From Pseudomonas fluorescens (GTDB lineage Bacteria; Pseudomonadota; Gammaproteobacteria; Pseudomonadales; Pseudomonadaceae): 64,000 nt of DNA. Below, one piece after another: positions 14,736-23,253 of the stretch (its first letter is position 1; each line of letters starts with the position of its first letter). The notes under the pieces are model-generated. The model saw only the letters and a list, made by a program, of their open reading frames with translations, was not told the origin of the DNA and made no database searches. The translations under genes and the position numbers were made by a program. The stretch is from positions 610,816-674,815 of the forward strand of contig NZ_MOBX01000014.1 of NCBI RefSeq assembly GCF_003732425.1, in the 5' to 3' direction.

Positions 14736-14987
14736 TCAGTAATCAGCACATGTGCCCATAAAAAATTCTAAACCCTTCGGAAAGTTAACGTTTAGAAGGG
14801 TTTCCAGCGCTGCTACTTGATGTGCGCTCAGTAACAACTCCCCAGGTTCCAGTTCGCTGAGGGGCTTGGACTCGATGAGCTGAGCGACTTTTTCATTTAA
14901 CTCGCTTCCGGTGATATCCAACTCGAACTGCAAAGAGTTATCTTGAGCGTCATCAGGATAAAAACCGGTTATCGAAAGGTAGCGCAT
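14736..14987 (-). CDS. Putative immunity protein for the E3-like bacteriocin (DUF7683-like)
   Basis: 83 aa, acidic, no signal peptide (MRYLSITGFYPDDAQDNSLQ, then SAHQVAALETLLNVNFPKGL, ending FFMGTCADY). AAGGA precedes the ATG, which lies 10 bp after the toxin stop, exactly where immunity genes of nuclease bacteriocins sit. It is not of the Im-E3 type but resembles the 77-aa protein at 13768-14001. The position and acidity make cognate immunity to the 14998-16203 toxin the best inference; the direct evidence is only genomic order and the family pattern. Confidence 0.7.
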   Translation of the reverse strand: MRYLSITGFYPDDAQDNSLQFELDITGSELNEKVAQLIESKPLSELEPGELLLSAHQVAALETLLNVNFPKGLEFFMGTCADY

Positions 14988-14997
14988 GTATCAATCC

Positions 14998-16203
14998 TTA
15001 ATTTCTGGAGGTTTTTCTGTCCGGTACTGCAGGCCCGGTTTGTTCACCCGTCAGGTGATTGAATTCGCCCAAATGAGTTGTTCCCAATTTGTCGTATTTT
15101 TCCACAGCGTTACTTTTGTAATCCCATTCATAGATTCGACCTTTGCGATCTACCCACCGTGCTCGCTGCTTTCCGCCACCTTTGACCGATGATTTCGACT
15201 TTACTCTAACTGCGTCAGGGAAGGCCGGTAGTGTCTTTGGGTGGCCGTAGTAAACATGGTCGCGAGCCCGGCTTAAAACGATGTAAACCGGCCGAATCCC
15301 AGAATGCGCCGGAAAAACCAAAATAAAATCCCGATACTCTGGAGGATAAACCGGATTCACCAGAATCCCGTCCGCCGCTTTCGTCGGCGGATACACCCAG
15401 ATATGCGGCGCTTGCGGTGCAGCCTCCAGCGCCGGAATACCGAGGATGTCGGAGCCGTCCACAGCAGGCGTCCAGATCAGTTCGACGCCCTCACCAAGAT
15501 CCGCAATAAACTGACTGCCTCGCGCGCTGAACTGCACGACATCAACCATTTCCCAATCGCGATTCTTGCCGGTGTAAAAGCCGTAGCCCATCAGACTGCC
15601 GTCGGTCTGCTGCTCCACCCGCAGGCGCACGCGAGTTCGGGCCTGTTTGAGGCTACGCAGTTGTTCTTCGGTATAGAGAGCGCTGTCGCCGAGTGTGGGC
15701 GTCCAAAAAATTGCAACAAGCCCGGTGAGCAAAGCTGCCCCCGTTGCACCGATGACCGCAGCGGCACCCTGGACTGGAACTGCGATGGTGGGCGTGCGCA
15801 GAGCAACTTGGCCAACGCCAAGTGCGACAGCGTTGCCGCTGATGGTTTGCAGGCTCAGCAAGCCACTCTCATCAGCCTCACGCGCACCCAACAGAATCAG
15901 CTCGCCGTAATCCTTCAGGCTGTCAGTCGGCACCATTCCCGAAGAATTGGAGTAATCGATAATCGCATCCGGCAATTTGTAGGACTTGGCGAATACGCAG
16001 CCAGCACGAACGGGCTCAGTCTTTTTGACCGCCACCTCACGGCTGCGCTCGAAAGCCTCCTGCCGCGCCAGCATGGCGTCGTAAGCGTTTTGTCTGGCGT
16101 CGCGTTCGGCCAGTTCCGTGGCCGTCATGTAGCGGTAAGTGACGTGGTGCCCGTCGCCTTGAGGTGGGTTGGGAACCCGGGGAATGTCCTTGTTGCCAGC
16201 CAC
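14998..16203 (-). CDS. S-type pyocin domain protein with colicin E3-like nuclease end
   Basis: 401 aa. The N-terminus is short (MAGNKDIPRVPNPPQGDGHH, then a charged helix around TATELAERDARQNAYDAML). The middle contains the S-type pyocin domain (VPVQGAAAVIGATGAALLTG hydrophobic segment, VRLRVEQQTDGSLMGYGFYT, LIWTPAVDGSDILG, PPEYRDFILVFPAHSGIRPV). The last 80 residues are an E3-like rRNase domain: DHVYYGHPKT, KGGGKQRARW, KGRIYEWDYKSNAVEKYD, THLGEFNHLTGEQTGPA. E3-type enzymes cleave 16S rRNA in the decoding centre. It is shorter than S pyocins (600-800 aa) and has no obvious receptor-binding domain, so how it leaves and enters cells is unclear. The E of the family HPAPKTE motif is not evident. 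No LexA box was seen upstream. Confidence 0.82.
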   Translation of the reverse strand: MAGNKDIPRVPNPPQGDGHHVTYRYMTATELAERDARQNAYDAMLARQEAFERSREVAVKKTEPVRAGCVFAKSYKLPDAIIDYSNSSGMVPTDSLKDYGELILLGAREADESGLLSLQTISGNAVALGVGQVALRTPTIAVPVQGAAAVIGATGAALLTGLVAIFWTPTLGDSALYTEEQLRSLKQARTRVRLRVEQQTDGSLMGYGFYTGKNRDWEMVDVVQFSARGSQFIADLGEGVELIWTPAVDGSDILGIPALEAAPQAPHIWVYPPTKAADGILVNPVYPPEYRDFILVFPAHSGIRPVYIVLSRARDHVYYGHPKTLPAFPDAVRVKSKSSVKGGGKQRARWVDRKGRIYEWDYKSNAVEKYDKLGTTHLGEFNHLTGEQTGPAVPDRKTSRN

Positions 16204-16230
16204 TGATCGTCCTTTCGTTCATCCGTCGAC

Positions 16231-16248
16231 AGCCCTTCGCAAAGGGCT
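16231..16248. promoter_or_regulatory. Short hairpin in the bacteriocin 5' region
   Basis: AGCCCTT and AAGGGCT pair around a CGCA loop, about 30 bp upstream of the toxin start. It has no T tract on either side. The function is unknown; it could shape the toxin mRNA leader. Confidence 0.35.
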
Positions 16249-16340
16249 GCGCAACGTTAACGAAGCAGGAAAATAGTGGCTGTAGGACGCGTCGCTAAAG
16301 ACGTGGGGATTGTTCGCCGTGTAACAGGACGCAGGAAATT

Positions 16341-16433
16341 TGTGGCGAGGGAGCTTGCTCCCGCTGGGGCGCGCAGCTCCCTCAAAGGATGGGCCTGCTG
16401 CGCAGTCCAGCGGGAGCAAGCTCCCTCGCCACA
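16341..16433. repeat. Palindromic repeat (GTGGCGAGGGAGCTTGCTCCC family)
   Basis: TGTGGCGAGGGAGCTTGCTC and GAGCAAGCTCCCTCGCCACA form the outer arms, with GCGCAGC.../...GCTGCGCAG inside. A second copy is at 57330-57462. It separates the bacteriocin operon from nhaA. Confidence 0.85.
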
Positions 16434-16439
16434 ATCGTT

Positions 16440-17630
16440 CTATGAGGCAGACAATGCTGTATTCCGGCGACTCGCCGCCGCCGTCACCGCATAACCAATC
16501 AACGCTGCCAGAATCGACCCCGTCAAAATGCCCATCCGGTCCATCCCGGCGTAGTCGCTTACACCCGGCTCAAAGGCCAGCGAACCGACAAACAGGCTCA
16601 TGGTGAAGCCGATGCCGCACAGAATGGCCACGCCCAACACCTGACCCCAGTTGGCGCCTTGGGGCAGGGTGGCGATGCCGATCTTCACGGCCAGCCATGT
16701 CAGGCCGAAAACACCGACGGTCTTGCCCAGCAGCAGGCCCACCGCAATGCCCATCGGCACGTGATGGGTGAAGCTTTCGACGGTGACGCCGCTCAGCGAC
16801 AACCCGGCGTTGGCAAAGGCAAACAGCGGCAGAATGCCGTAGGCCACCCACGGGTGCAGCGCATGTTCCAGGGTTAGCAACGGCGACGGCTCGGCATTTT
16901 TCGTGCGCAGCGGGATGCAGAAGGCCAGAGTCACACCGGCCAGTGTCGCGTGGACACCGCTCTTGAGTACACAGACCCACAGAATCAAACCGATGATCAT
17001 GTAAGGCCCGAGCTTGACCACGCCCAAGCGATTCATCGCCACCAGCGCCGCGATGCACGCTGCCGCCAGACCCAGCGAAAGAGTCGACAGTTCGCCGGAG
17101 TAGAAGATGGCGATGATCACGATGGCGCCGAGGTCATCAATGATCGCCAGGGTCATCAGGAACAACTTCAGCGACACCGGTACGCGCTTGCCGAGCAGAG
17201 CCAGCACGCCGAGGGCGAAGGCGATGTCGGTCGCGGTCGGGATCGCCCAGCCGTCGAGGGCTGCCGGATTGTCGCGGTTGAGGAACCAGTAGATCAGCGC
17301 TGGCACCAGCATGCCGCCGATCGCTGCCGCACCGGGCAGGACGATCTGCGACGGTTTCGACAGCTGACCGTCGAGGACTTCGCGCTTCACTTCCAGGCCG
17401 ATGAGCAGGAAGAACATCGCCATCAGACCGTCGTTGATCCAGAGCAGCAGGGGTTTAGCGATTTTCAACGCACCGATCTGCGCCACCACTGGAGTGTCGA
17501 GCAGGCCGGTATACAGCCACGACAGTGGCGAGTTGTTGATAATCAGAGCCAGGATGGCCGCGGCGATCAATAACAGACCGCTGGCAGCTTCCAACTGAAA
17601 GAAACGCGTGAAAGTGCTACGCAGAGGCAA
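16440..17630 (-). CDS. nhaA: Na+/H+ antiporter NhaA
   Basis: 396 aa, about 11-12 membrane helices, the standard length. NhaA exports Na+ in exchange for H+ across the inner membrane for pH and sodium homeostasis. Key sequences are visible: ATDIAFALGVLALLG with the discontinuous-helix region, and the paired aspartates of LAIIDDLGAIVIIAIFY that form the ion site. It starts MPLRSTFTRFFQLEAASGLL. It stands alone, with AT-rich DNA upstream (17640-17740) that probably holds its promoter. Confidence 0.97.
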   Translation of the reverse strand: MPLRSTFTRFFQLEAASGLLLIAAAILALIINNSPLSWLYTGLLDTPVVAQIGALKIAKPLLLWINDGLMAMFFLLIGLEVKREVLDGQLSKPSQIVLPGAAAIGGMLVPALIYWFLNRDNPAALDGWAIPTATDIAFALGVLALLGKRVPVSLKLFLMTLAIIDDLGAIVIIAIFYSGELSTLSLGLAAACIAALVAMNRLGVVKLGPYMIIGLILWVCVLKSGVHATLAGVTLAFCIPLRTKNAEPSPLLTLEHALHPWVAYGILPLFAFANAGLSLSGVTVESFTHHVPMGIAVGLLLGKTVGVFGLTWLAVKIGIATLPQGANWGQVLGVAILCGIGFTMSLFVGSLAFEPGVSDYAGMDRMGILTGSILAALIGYAVTAAASRRNTALSAS

Positions 17631-17880
17631 GGTCGCTCTCCATCGATTAAGTCAAAAGGTGGGACACCCTAACCCGTACTGTTAGTTGTTAAAACAAAAG
17701 TTATATTCTTTTTTGTTATATGTCGTTACAGAGTGTCTGGCTCAAGCCACGCTGAGCCTAGCAGTTGCCTGACATATTGAGACTCAGCTGTATCTGTGCG
17801 CGCTATAGGATTTTTCCTAAGCTGATGATTGAGCCTTTCGAACAGCTTCATCTCCTGCCGAATCAACGAGAACCATCACC

Positions 17881-18975
17881 ATGAGCGACAACCGACAGTG
17901 GGCCCGCGAAGCCATCCGCATCATCGAAGCGGATTTCCAGCGCAGCGCCGACACCCACCTGATCCCTTTGCCGCTGCCGGGTTTTACGGGCATCGAGTTG
18001 TACTTCAAGGATGAGTCCAGCCATCCGACCGGCAGTCTCAAACATCGGTTGGCGCGCTCGCTGTTCCTCTATGCATTGTGTAATGGCTGGCTGAAACCCG
18101 GCGCACCGGTGATCGAGGCGTCCAGCGGTTCGACGGCCATTTCCGAGGCGTACTTTGCGCGGATGCTCGGATTGCCATTCATTGCGGTGATGCCGGCGAC
18201 CACCTCCAAAGAGAAGATCGCGCAGATTGCGTTCTACGGTGGCCAGAGCCATCTGGTGAAAGATCCGACGCAGATCTACGCCGAATCCGAGCGCCTGGCC
18301 CGTGAGCATGGCGGCCACTTCATCGACCAGTTCACCTACGCCGAACGTGCCACTGACTGGCGCGCGAACAACAACATCGCCGAGTCGATCTTCCAGCAGA
18401 TGCGTTACGAGAAACACCCGGAACCGAGCTGGCTGATCTCCAGCCCCGGCACCGGCGGCACCACCGCGACCCTGGGCCGTTACGTGCGCTATCGCCAGCA
18501 TTGCACCCGCGTGTTGTGCGCCGATGCCGAGCGTTCGGTGTTCTTTGATTACTACCAGACGGGCGACGCCGGTTTGCGCCTGGATTGCGGCTCGCGCATT
18601 GAAGGCATTGGCCGGCCGCGCGTTGAGGCGTCGTTCCTGCCCAAGGTGATCGATGCGATGGTCAAGGTCCCGGATGCCCTCTCGCTGGCGGCCATGCATT
18701 ATCTGGCGCAGCGCCTGGGGCGGCATGTCGGTGGGTCGAGCGGAACCAATCTGATCGGCGCCCTGATGGCGGCGCAGCAGATGAAAGCAGCGGGGGAGTC
18801 GGGATCGATCGTGGCAATTCTATGCGATGGCGGCGAGCGGTATGCCGACACTTATTACGATCAGGATTGGTTGAAGGCCCAAGGGTATGAGTTGGCAGGG
18901 TTGATCGAAGCGGTGACGGCGAGTGCCGAGCGCGGTGAGCCGCTGCCTGACTCAGTCCTGCGCGCCAATATCTGA
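17881..18975 (+). CDS. PLP-dependent cysteine synthase/desulfhydrase family enzyme
   Basis: 364 aa, cytosolic. The fold type II beta-family is shown by DESSHPTGSLKHRLA with the PLP lysine (Lys54), the Ser/Gly-rich loop EASSGSTAISEAYF, and the phosphate-binding SSPGTGGTTATLGRYVRYR. CDGGERYADTYY near the C-terminus is also typical. The sequence departs from CysK/CysM in the substrate loop and resembles the Cds1-type L-cysteine desulfhydrases, which release H2S, pyruvate and ammonia from cysteine; true cysteine synthase activity is less likely but not excluded. A monocistronic unit followed by a palindromic repeat. Confidence 0.85.
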   Translation: MSDNRQWAREAIRIIEADFQRSADTHLIPLPLPGFTGIELYFKDESSHPTGSLKHRLARSLFLYALCNGWLKPGAPVIEASSGSTAISEAYFARMLGLPFIAVMPATTSKEKIAQIAFYGGQSHLVKDPTQIYAESERLAREHGGHFIDQFTYAERATDWRANNNIAESIFQQMRYEKHPEPSWLISSPGTGGTTATLGRYVRYRQHCTRVLCADAERSVFFDYYQTGDAGLRLDCGSRIEGIGRPRVEASFLPKVIDAMVKVPDALSLAAMHYLAQRLGRHVGGSSGTNLIGALMAAQQMKAAGESGSIVAILCDGGERYADTYYDQDWLKAQGYELAGLIEAVTASAERGEPLPDSVLRANI

Positions 18976-18994
18976 AGCCAAATACAGAAACCAA

Positions 18995-19100
18995 TGTGGG
19001 AGCGACGGTGCGACGATTCGACCTGCTCGCGAAGGCGTCATCTCATTCAACATCATCGTTGTCTGAAATACCGCCTTCGCGAGCACGCTCGCTCCCACAG
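18995..19100. repeat. Palindromic repeat (CTTCGCGAGCAGGCTCGCTCCCACA family)
   Basis: TGTGGGAGCGA...CTGCTCGCGAAGGCG at the left and CGCCTTCGCGAGCACGCTCGCTCCCACA at the right, separated by about 40 bp, lie between two convergent genes. Four copies of this family occur in the window. Confidence 0.85.
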
Positions 19101-19128
19101 GGTTTTGTGTTGGGTCAGCTAATGCTGA

Positions 19129-20742
19129 TCAGGCTTCGAGGCCAAGAATGTCCCGCGCCACAGCTTCAGCAATACGAATCCCGTCAACACCCGCCGACAG
19201 AATCCCGCCCGCATAGCCCGCGCCTTCACCGGCCGGGAACAAGCCCTTCACGTTCATGCTCTGCAACGACTCGTTACGGGTGATGCGCAGCGGCGACGAA
19301 GTGCGTGTCTCGATTCCGGTCAACACCGCGTCGTGCAGCGAGTAGCCGCGAATCTGCTTCTCGAACGCCGGCAGTGCTTCACGGATCGCCTCAATGGCAA
19401 AGTCCGGCAGAGCCAAGGCCAGATCACCCAGCGCCACCCCCGGTTTGTACGACGGCTCGACTTCGCCCAGTTCGGTCGAAGGAATGTCGTTGATGAAGTC
19501 GCCGACCAGTTGCGCCGGTGCCTTGTAATCACTGCCGCCGAGGATGAACGCGTGGGATTCCAGACGCTCCTGCAACTCGATCCCGGCCAGCGGGCCGCCC
19601 GGGTAATCGACTTCCGGGGTGATGCCGACGACGATACCGGAGTTGGCATTGCGCTCGTTACGCGAGTACTGGCTCATGCCGTTGGTGACCACGCGGTTCG
19701 GCTCGGAGGTCGCCGCAACCACGGTGCCGCCCGGGCACATGCAGAAGCTGTAGACCGAACGGCCGTTCTTGGCGTGGTGCACCAGTTTGTAGTCGGCGGC
19801 ACCGAGTTTCGGGTGGCCGGCGTACTTGCCCAGGCGCGCACGGTCGATCAGCGATTGCGGGTGCTCGATACGGAAACCCACCGAGAATGGCTTGGCTTCC
19901 ATGAACACGCCACGGCTGTGGAGCATGCGGAAGGTGTCGCGGGCGCTGTGGCCGAGGGCCAGAACCACGTGTTTCGAATGCAGGGTTTCGCCGCTGGCCA
20001 GTTGTACACCGACCAGTTGGCCGTCTTGGATCAGCACGTCGCTGACGCGTTCCTGGAAGCGCACTTCGCCGCCAAGATCACGGATCTGCTCGCGCATGTT
20101 TTCAACCATGCCGGTCAGGCGGAACGTACCGATGTGCGGTTTGCTGACGTAGAGGATTTCTTCCGGTGCGCCGGCCTTGACGAACTCGTGCAGGACTTTG
20201 CGGCCAAGGAATTTCGGGTCCTTGATCTGGCTGTACAGCTTGCCGTCGGAGAACGTGCCCGCGCCACCTTCGCCGAACTGCACGTTGGACTCGGGGTTGA
20301 GTACGCTTTTACGCCACAGGCCCCAAGTGTCCTTGGTACGCTGACGGACTTCGGTGCCGCGTTCGAGAATGATCGGCTTGAAGCCCATCTGTGCCAGCAG
20401 CAGGCCGGCGAAGATCCCGCACGGGCCGAAACCGACAACGATCGGGCGCTGGCTCAGGTCGCTTGGCGCTTCGCCGACGAATTTGTAGCTGACATCCGGC
20501 GCCACGTTGACGTTACGGTCGTCGGCGAACTTGCCCAACACTTTGGCCTCGTCGCGCACTTCGAGATCGATGGTGTAGATGAAGCACAGTTCGGAGGACT
20601 TTTTGCGCGCGTCGTAGCTGCGCTTGAACAAGGTGAAATCGAGCAGATCATCGCTGGCGATGCCCAGACGTTGCACGATGGCAACGCGCAGGTCTTCTTC
20701 GGGATGGTCGATTGGCAGCTTGAGTTCAGTGATTCGTAACAT
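19129..20742 (-). CDS. NAD(P)/FAD-dependent oxidoreductase (COG2509 type)
   Basis: 537 aa. An N-terminal domain of about 100 residues (MLRITELKLPIDHPEEDLRV) precedes a dinucleotide-binding fold, VVGFGPCGIFAGLLLAQMGF, with the acidic end of strand 2 in ILERGTEV. FAD-binding ends with GLFPAGEGAGYAGGILSAGV. Short Cys-containing YSFCMCPGG is characteristic of this uncharacterised family, which NCBI labels FAD-dependent dehydrogenase. The substrate is unknown. The start at 20742 is chosen to begin the conserved N-terminal domain; a codon 10 residues earlier is possible. Confidence 0.88.
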   Translation of the reverse strand: MLRITELKLPIDHPEEDLRVAIVQRLGIASDDLLDFTLFKRSYDARKKSSELCFIYTIDLEVRDEAKVLGKFADDRNVNVAPDVSYKFVGEAPSDLSQRPIVVGFGPCGIFAGLLLAQMGFKPIILERGTEVRQRTKDTWGLWRKSVLNPESNVQFGEGGAGTFSDGKLYSQIKDPKFLGRKVLHEFVKAGAPEEILYVSKPHIGTFRLTGMVENMREQIRDLGGEVRFQERVSDVLIQDGQLVGVQLASGETLHSKHVVLALGHSARDTFRMLHSRGVFMEAKPFSVGFRIEHPQSLIDRARLGKYAGHPKLGAADYKLVHHAKNGRSVYSFCMCPGGTVVAATSEPNRVVTNGMSQYSRNERNANSGIVVGITPEVDYPGGPLAGIELQERLESHAFILGGSDYKAPAQLVGDFINDIPSTELGEVEPSYKPGVALGDLALALPDFAIEAIREALPAFEKQIRGYSLHDAVLTGIETRTSSPLRITRNESLQSMNVKGLFPAGEGAGYAGGILSAGVDGIRIAEAVARDILGLEA

Positions 20743-20839
20743 GGCGAGGATCCGGGTTCGCGGGGCGCACAACTGCGCCAGGGCGTTTGAAGGCCGCGAT
20801 TATAAGCCGCAAAGGCCGGATCCGGTGAGGCTAAAACGC

Positions 20840-21493
20840 TCAGTCGTTGCGCGATCCGCCGAAATACCCGCAACCGCGCTGCGCCTGGCCGTCGATGCGC
20901 AGTTCGGCGCTCATGTGCTGCACGCTGCCGGTGCTGCTGTCGACGCAGCGCTGCGGCGCGACCCACAACTCGATGCGCTGGTTGTTGGCTTCACTGCTCA
21001 GGTTGAAACGGCCGTCGCCCAGTTGTTCTTCAACATACGGCACGGCGAGAGGCGGCTGGCCTGCACGATCGATGACCATGCCTTTGCCGCTGACTTTGAT
21101 ATTCCATTCCGGGCCATGGCCGGCCGCGCGCAGGATCAGTTGTTTGAAGTTGGGATCATCGCAAGCCGTGCCCGAGCGCTCGACGCGGTACAACTGAGTC
21201 AGGTCAAGTCGATCGCCGGCGACTTTGCCACGAACATCGGCAAACAGTTTGCCTTGCTCATCAGCGAGGGTCGCCGCTTCTTGCAGAATGCTGGTGCCGC
21301 CGATGTCATTGACCACCAGTTGACGCTGCTCCTGACACGGCTGGAACACCAGCTTGCCGTCGGCAGCGGTCAGTTGCCCTTGCATCCGGGTTTGCCCGAC
21401 ATGCGAGGCACTTTCTCGCTGGCCATCGAGCAATTGGCAGGCGGCAAACAACGGCAGCAGGGCAACAAGGACTAACGAACGGGCAACACGCAT
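20840..21493 (-). CDS. COG3650-type lipoprotein
   Basis: 217 aa. Signal peptide and lipobox (VLVALLPLFAACQLLDG) indicate an outer-membrane lipoprotein. The body is Cys-containing and beta-rich (GKLVFQPCQEQRQLVV, RSGTACDDPNFKQLILRAAG, RRCVD-like and GCGYFGG at the end), resembling the COG3650 family of uncharacterised membrane proteins related to copper/heat-shock HslJ-type lipoproteins. GGAGAG lies upstream of the ATG at 21493; a TTG six codons earlier is the alternative. No functional partner is adjacent. Confidence 0.75.
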   Translation of the reverse strand: MRVARSLVLVALLPLFAACQLLDGQRESASHVGQTRMQGQLTAADGKLVFQPCQEQRQLVVNDIGGTSILQEAATLADEQGKLFADVRGKVAGDRLDLTQLYRVERSGTACDDPNFKQLILRAAGHGPEWNIKVSGKGMVIDRAGQPPLAVPYVEEQLGDGRFNLSSEANNQRIELWVAPQRCVDSSTGSVQHMSAELRIDGQAQRGCGYFGGSRND

Positions 21494-21546
21494 CTTCGGC
21501 TCTCCAGACAAGTGCCGCCACGTTACGCAGCCTGTCAGGCAAATGC

Positions 21547-21609
21547 AAAAGATCGCAGCCTGCGGCAGCTCCTACAGGTAACGCGAGCTGCCGCAGGCTG
21601 CGATCTTTT
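21547..21609. repeat. REP-like inverted repeat (AAAAGATCGCAGCC family)
   Basis: AAAAGATCGCAGCCTGCGGC and GCCGCAGGCTGCGATCTTTT with a short loop, between the lipoprotein gene and the SDR gene. Confidence 0.85.
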
Positions 21610-21613
21610 GATC

Positions 21614-22213
21614 TTATCCGACGTGAAATGTCTGACCTGTCTGCAGGCCTTCAACACTTTTCGCGTAGGCCAACGCTACATCCGCCGCAGGAACCGGCTT
21701 GTAGCCGCGGAAATACGGGGCGTAGCTGCCCATGGCTTCGAGCAGCACGGTCGGGCTGATTGAGTTCACTCGCATACCGCGTGGCAGTTCGATGGCGGCG
21801 GCGCGGACAAAGCTGTCGAGGGCGCCGTTGACCAGCGCTGCCGAGGCGCCGCTGCGAATCGGATCATGACTGAGTACGCCGGTGGTGAAGGTGAACGAGG
21901 CGCCATCGTTGGCGAATTCGCGGCCGATCAGCAGCAGATTGACCTGGCCCATCAGCTTGTCTTTGAGACCGAGGGCGAAGCTGTCTTCAGTCATTTCATT
22001 CAGCGGTGCGAAGGTCACGTTGCCCGCAGCGCACACCAGCGCATCGAACTTGCCGGTCTGTTCGAACAGTTTGCGGATCGATGCGCTGTCGCTGATATCC
22101 ACCTGCAAGTCACCGCTGGTGCGGCCAATGCGAATGACTTCGTGGCGTTGCGACAGTTCTTTGTCCACCGCCGAGCCGATGGTGCCGCCAGCGCCTATCA
22201 ACAGAATCTTCAT
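21614..22213 (-). CDS. Short-chain dehydrogenase/reductase
   Basis: 199 aa, a compact SDR. NAD(P) is bound by MKILLIGAGGTIGSAVDKEL, with DLQVDISDSASIRKL for the adenine region and ALVCAAGNVTFAPL (NNAG-like). The usual catalytic Tyr-x-x-x-Lys is replaced here by SGASAALVNGALDSFVRAAA; no YxxxK is visible, as in a subgroup of atypical SDRs, so the chemistry is uncertain. The start at 22213 gives the canonical N-terminus. It is divergent from the LysR gene, 104 bp apart, and is its likely target. Confidence 0.88.
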   Translation of the reverse strand: MKILLIGAGGTIGSAVDKELSQRHEVIRIGRTSGDLQVDISDSASIRKLFEQTGKFDALVCAAGNVTFAPLNEMTEDSFALGLKDKLMGQVNLLLIGREFANDGASFTFTTGVLSHDPIRSGASAALVNGALDSFVRAAAIELPRGMRVNSISPTVLLEAMGSYAPYFRGYKPVPAADVALAYAKSVEGLQTGQTFHVG

Positions 22214-22317
22214 CGTGCTGTACCTCAAGTGATTGGACGAGGTTTCAGTCTAGAGTGGTTTTTTCTGCGGATAAGCGCGCTAATAGGCAACCTTTGGTTT
22301 TCAATTGGAAACAATCC

Positions 22318-23232
22318 ATGAGCGAAATGGATGATCTGGCGGCGTTCGCGGTGTTGATCGAAGCGGGCAGTTTCACTTTGGCGGCGCAGCAGTTGGGCTG
22401 CAGCAAGGGCCAGTTGTCCAAACGCATCAGCCAGCTCGAAGCGCAGTTCTCCGTGGTGTTGCTGCAACGCACCACCCGGCGCTTGAGCCTGACTGCCGCC
22501 GGCGCTGCGTTGTTGCCGCAGGCGCAGGCGCTGGTAGTCCAGGTGGAAAGGGCGCGTCAGGCCCTGGCGCGGTTAAAGGACGATATGGCCGGACCAGTAC
22601 GAGTGACCGTGCCGGTGTCACTAGGGGAAACCTTCTTCGAGGGTTTGTTGCTGGAATTCTCGCATCAATACCCCGAGGTGCAGATCGAGCTGGAGCTGAA
22701 CAACAGTTACCGTGATCTGTCCCGGGACGGCTTTGATTTGGGGATCCGCAGCGAGGTGGCCAATGACCAGCGACTGGTGGCCAAACCGTTGCTCGCATGG
22801 CAGGAAATGACCTGCGCGAGTCCGGCTTATCTTGAGCGCTTCGGTGAACCGCAGACGCCGCAGGCACTGGCCGAGCATCGCTGTTTGCTCAACAGCCACT
22901 ACAGCGGGCGCGAGGAATGGCTGTATCACCAGCAGCATGAATTGCTGCGGGTGCGCGTGTCAGGACCGTTTGCCAGCAACCATTACAACCTCCTCAAGAA
23001 GGCCGCGCTCAGTGGCGCCGGCATCGCGCGACTGCCTTCCTATTTGCTGCAGGCAGAATTGGCTGACGGCCGATTGCGCTGGCTCCTGCGCGACTTTCAG
23101 ACCCGGCGCATGCCGATGTATCTGGTGCATCCGTATCAGGGCGGTTTGCCGAAACGCACGCAGGTGCTCGCGGATTATCTGATCGGCTGGTTCAAGCGCA
23201 GCGGCGAGGCGCTGGATCGCCTTCAGCGCTGA
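22318..23232 (+). CDS. LysR-family transcriptional regulator
   Basis: 304 aa. N-terminal winged helix-turn-helix (DDLAAFAVLIEAGSFTLAAQ, QLGCSKGQLSKRISQLEAQF) followed by a LysR substrate-binding domain (GPVRVTVPVSLGETFFEGLL, LSRDGFDLGIRSEV). The inducer is unknown. The start MSEMDDLAAF aligns with the family; an in-frame upstream codon would add a non-homologous extension. The divergent SDR gene is the probable regulated gene, as is common for LysR regulators. Confidence 0.92.
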   Translation: MSEMDDLAAFAVLIEAGSFTLAAQQLGCSKGQLSKRISQLEAQFSVVLLQRTTRRLSLTAAGAALLPQAQALVVQVERARQALARLKDDMAGPVRVTVPVSLGETFFEGLLLEFSHQYPEVQIELELNNSYRDLSRDGFDLGIRSEVANDQRLVAKPLLAWQEMTCASPAYLERFGEPQTPQALAEHRCLLNSHYSGREEWLYHQQHELLRVRVSGPFASNHYNLLKKAALSGAGIARLPSYLLQAELADGRLRWLLRDFQTRRMPMYLVHPYQGGLPKRTQVLADYLIGWFKRSGEALDRLQR

Positions 23233-23253
23233 TCGCTCCCACAAGGATTTTGT

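Noticed and set aside
16204..16340. SOS (LexA) or PrtN-type control site of the bacteriocin
   Set aside because: No CTG-N10-CAG box or repeated P-box was found; only a short hairpin is present.
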